A stretch of DNA of 6,597 bases from an uncultured Bacilli bacterium (GTDB lineage: Bacteria > Bacillota_I > Bacilli_A > RF39 > UBA660), in NCBI GenBank assembly GCA_947632495.1, contig CANRPL010000062.1, positions 1 through 6,597 on the forward strand, given 5' to 3'. Of the stretch, positions 4,613-6,597 are shown piece by piece. Under the pieces are notes generated by a model that did no database searches, had not been told where the DNA came from, and saw only the letters and a list, made by a program, of their open reading frames with translations. Each line of letters starts with the position of its first letter. Position 1 is the first letter of the stretch. Made by a program: the position numbers and the translations under genes.

Positions 4613-5374
4613 ATGAAAGGAATCTTAGGTCGTAAAATTGGAATGACTCAAGTATTTACAAAATCAGGTAAATTAATTCCCGTAACTGCTATTTATGTTG
4701 AACCAAATGTTGTAACACAAATTAAGACAAAAGAAAATGACGGTTATGAGGCAATTCAATTAGGTTTTGATACAAAGAGAGAAAAGTTAGCGACTAAAGC
4801 TAATGCTGGACATACAGCAAAGGCAAACACTACACCTAAGCGCTTCTTTAGAGAAATTAAAGGTGTAGATATCAATGAATATACAGTAGGTCAAGAAATC
4901 AAAGCTGATATTTTTGCTGCTGGTGAAGTCGTTGATGTAACGGGAACTTCTAAAGGTAAAGGTTTCCAAGGTGTTATTAAAAGACATGGTCAATCAAGAG
5001 GACCTATGGGACATGGTTCACATTATCATAGAAGACCAGGTTCAATGGGTACAATGAGACCAATGCGTGTTTTCAAGGGTAAGAAATTAGCCGGACATAT
5101 GGGAACACTTACAGTAACAATTCAAAATTTAGAGATTGTCGCTGTTGATATGGAAAATAATGTAATATTAGTTAAAGGAAATGTTCCAGGACCAAAGAAA
5201 GGTTTAGTAGTTATTAAGAGTGCTGTTAAAGCCAATGGCGCTATTAATGAAATGGAAGAATTAGTTAACTATGCTGAAGCTTCTGAAGTAGAAGTTGCAG
5301 AAAATGTTGAACCTGAAACACCTGAAGAACCAGAAAGTACTGAAACAGAAGAAACTGTGGCAGAGGAAAACTAG
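4613..5374 (+). CDS. rplC: 50S ribosomal protein L3 with acidic C-terminal extension
   Basis: L3 is an early-assembly 23S rRNA-binding protein whose long loop reaches toward the peptidyl transferase centre. The 253-residue product begins MKGILGRKIGMTQVF and carries the family signature around 108-148: DVTGTSKGKGFQGVIKRH followed by H-G-S-x-x-H-R-R-P-G-S-M-G. The L3 core ends at about residue 207, matching the usual length of roughly 205-215. The remaining tail is unusual: residues 214-253 contain 16 Glu and no Lys or Arg, with several Pro and Thr, and look disordered. Codon use in the tail is like the rest and the frame is clean. The gene follows rpsJ by 18 bp. Its TAG stop (5372-5374) overlaps the rplD Shine-Dalgarno. 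Confidence 0.96.
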   Translation: MKGILGRKIGMTQVFTKSGKLIPVTAIYVEPNVVTQIKTKENDGYEAIQLGFDTKREKLATKANAGHTAKANTTPKRFFREIKGVDINEYTVGQEIKADIFAAGEVVDVTGTSKGKGFQGVIKRHGQSRGPMGHGSHYHRRPGSMGTMRPMRVFKGKKLAGHMGTLTVTIQNLEIVAVDMENNVILVKGNVPGPKKGLVVIKSAVKANGAINEMEELVNYAEASEVEVAENVEPETPEEPESTETEETVAEEN

Positions 5375-5386
5375 GAGGTATAACAT

Positions 5387-6013
5387 ATGAGTAAAATTGA
5401 TGTGTTAAATGTTAAAGGTGAAAAGGTAAAAAATATTACATTAGATAAAGATATTTGGAACATTGAACCAAACGATGCTGTATTATATGATGCTATTCGT
5501 TTAGCAACTAGTAATGCTCGTCAAGGAACACACAGTGTAAAGAATCGTTCTGAAGTTTCTGGTGGCGGTAGAAAGCCATGGAGACAAAAGGGAACGGGAC
5601 GTGCTCGTCAAGGTTCTACACGTGCTCCACATTGGTATCATGGTGGTGTTGTTTTCGGTCCACAAACGGAAAAGAACTATACCATTAAGATGAATCGTAA
5701 AGAAAGACGATTAGCTTTAAAATCAGCTTTATCATATAAAGTATTAGATAGTGAGTTAATTGTTTTAGATGAATTAAAATTAGAATCTAACAAGACAAAA
5801 GAAATGAGAGATATTTTAGCTAATTTAAAAGTAGATCGAAATATCCTAATCGTAGTAGATGAATTAGATGACAATGTTGTACTTGCAACACGTAATCTTG
5901 ATAATGTATTGTTATTAAGTGCTGATGAAATTAATACAATGGATGTTGTTTCAGCTCATGCCTTAATCGCTACAGAATCTGCTATTAAATCAGTAGAGGA
6001 GGCTTTGAAATAA
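5387..6013 (+). CDS. rplD: 50S ribosomal protein L4
   Basis: L4 binds domain I of 23S rRNA, and its extended loop lines the nascent peptide tunnel. In E. coli it also represses its own operon. The 208-residue length is typical. The tunnel loop is clear at about 44-92: ARQGTHSVKNRSEVSGGGRKPWRQKGTGRARQGS followed by APHWYHGGVVFGP. The C-terminal Rossmann-like part contains VVDELDDNVVLATRNL and the ALIATESAIKSVEEAL helix. The Shine-Dalgarno AGGAGGT (5373-5379) overlaps the rplC stop, and the rplD stop TAA overlaps the rplW ATG by one base, so translation is tightly linked on both sides. Confidence 0.97.
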   Translation: MSKIDVLNVKGEKVKNITLDKDIWNIEPNDAVLYDAIRLATSNARQGTHSVKNRSEVSGGGRKPWRQKGTGRARQGSTRAPHWYHGGVVFGPQTEKNYTIKMNRKERRLALKSALSYKVLDSELIVLDELKLESNKTKEMRDILANLKVDRNILIVVDELDDNVVLATRNLDNVLLLSADEINTMDVVSAHALIATESAIKSVEEALK

Positions 6014-6291
6014 TGAATAATTATCGTGATATTATTAAAGCACCAATCGTTACTGAAAAAAGTGCGGCTTTAGCTGATACAAATACAATCGTATTTAGTG
6101 TTGATCCTAAAGCTAATAAAACACAGATTAAACAAGCAGTAGAAGCAATTTTCAATGTTAAAGTAGTAAGTGTTAATACTTTAAATGCTCCTACAAAGAA
6201 AAAAAGAGTTGGTCGTTATACAGGACGTACTAACAAAGTAAAGAAAGCTATTGTTAAATTAGCTGAAGGAAGTTCTATTGAACTAAACTAA
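6013..6291 (+). CDS. rplW: 50S ribosomal protein L23
   Basis: L23 lies at the tunnel exit and is the docking site for trigger factor and SRP. The 92-residue product is normal in length. It has the N-terminal YRDIIKAPIVTEKSAAL motif, the NKTQIKQAVEAIFNVKVVSVNTLN helix-strand unit, and the basic loop PTKKKRVGRYTGRTNKVKKAIV. The start codon overlaps the rplD stop (TAATG). The Shine-Dalgarno AGAGGAGG (5995-6002) lies within rplD, ten bases before the ATG. The gene is in its standard position in the S10 operon. Confidence 0.96.
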   Translation: MNNYRDIIKAPIVTEKSAALADTNTIVFSVDPKANKTQIKQAVEAIFNVKVVSVNTLNAPTKKKRVGRYTGRTNKVKKAIVKLAEGSSIELN

Positions 6292-6312
6292 GTCTAAAGG
6301 AGGATTATACAT

Positions 6313-6597
6313 ATGGCAATCAAAAGTTATAAGTCAACAACTAATGGTCGACGTGGTATGACGACTTTAGATAATAGTGAATTAACTAAAGTAAAACCAG
6401 AGAAATCATTAGTTGTTACATTAAAGAAAAATGGTGGTCGTAATAATCAAGGAAGAATTACTGTTAGACACCAAGGCGGTGGCGAAAAAAGAAAATACCG
6501 TGTTATTGATTTTAGAAGAAATAAAGATGGTGTTGAAGGTACGGTAGCAAGCATTGAATACGATCCAAATAGAACATCAAATATAGCTCTTATCAAT
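6313..6597 (+). CDS. rplB: 50S ribosomal protein L2, 5' part only
   Basis: L2 is a large 23S rRNA-binding protein needed for subunit joining and peptidyl transfer. Only the first 95 codons are present; the window end cuts the gene, whose products are usually about 275 residues. The N-terminus MAIKSYKSTTNGRRGMT is characteristic. It continues with K-K-N-G-G-R-N-N-Q-G-R-I-T-V-R-H-Q-G-G-G (38-57), KRKYRVIDFRRNKDG and the VASIEYDPNRTSNIALI strand of the OB domain. The Shine-Dalgarno AAAGGAGG (6296-6303) is nine bases from the ATG. It follows rplW in the canonical operon order. Confidence 0.96.
   Translation, partial: MAIKSYKSTTNGRRGMTTLDNSELTKVKPEKSLVVTLKKNGGRNNQGRITVRHQGGGEKRKYRVIDFRRNKDGVEGTVASIEYDPNRTSNIALIN

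Noticed and set aside
4787..5874. Open frames on the - strand within rplC and rplD
   Set aside because: They are antisense to well-identified ribosomal protein genes, with no independent support.
1..6597. Mycoplasma-type genetic code (TGA as Trp)
   Set aside because: Trp is encoded by TGG in several genes, and TGA ends gpsA and the HNH-like gene at positions consistent with family length or a terminator.
1..6597. tRNA, rRNA or insertion sequences
   Set aside because: I saw no cloverleaf with a conserved T-loop, no rRNA-like sequence, and no transposase or terminal inverted repeats.

Overview
This window is AT-rich chromosomal DNA from a low-GC Gram-positive bacterium (Bacillota or a close relative). 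The evidence is the conserved rpsF-ssb-rpsR cluster, strong AAGGAGG-type Shine-Dalgarno sites in front of nearly every gene, a zinc-type ribosomal protein S18, and a canonical S10 operon order. TGA is used as a stop (gpsA and the 173-residue gene both end in TGA) and Trp is TGG, so this is not a UGA=Trp Mycoplasma or Spiroplasma. Deep-branching Bacilli, such as the Erysipelotrichia, Acholeplasma or Izemoplasma-Haloplasma type, fit the base composition, but that placement is inference.

Left block (1-1230, + strand): a 198-bp upstream region carries a near-consensus extended -10 promoter and a short leader with two tandem hairpins. It is followed by rpsF (S6), ssb and rpsR (S18), closely spaced and evidently one transcript. 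A hairpin plus T-run directly after rpsR looks like a terminator serving both strands.

Middle block (1229-3539, - strand): read in transcription order, this holds a 92-residue unrecognised protein without a visible Shine-Dalgarno site, gpsA (glycerol-3-phosphate dehydrogenase), and a 336-residue unrecognised protein whose start lies one base after the gpsA stop. The 336-residue protein ends in a QMSLF peptide that closely matches the bacterial sliding-clamp-binding consensus. This is the best functional clue to an otherwise unknown gene. A divergent + strand gene (3605-4126) encodes a 173-residue protein with an HNH-nuclease-like core (HH...N...H...H) and a very basic C-terminus.

Right block (4114-6597, + strand): the S10 ribosomal protein operon, rpsJ-rplC-rplD-rplW-rplB, with rplB cut by the window end. 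Its probable promoter overlaps the stop codon and terminator of the HNH-like gene. It has an approximately 128-nt leader with plausible secondary structure. L3 (rplC) carries an unusual Glu-rich C-terminal tail of about 40 residues.

Most of the window is conserved housekeeping sequence. I found no new multi-gene system. The points worth attention are the clamp-motif protein coupled to gpsA, the HNH-like single gene, the atypical SSB tail, the acidic L3 tail, and the compact or structured regulatory regions.
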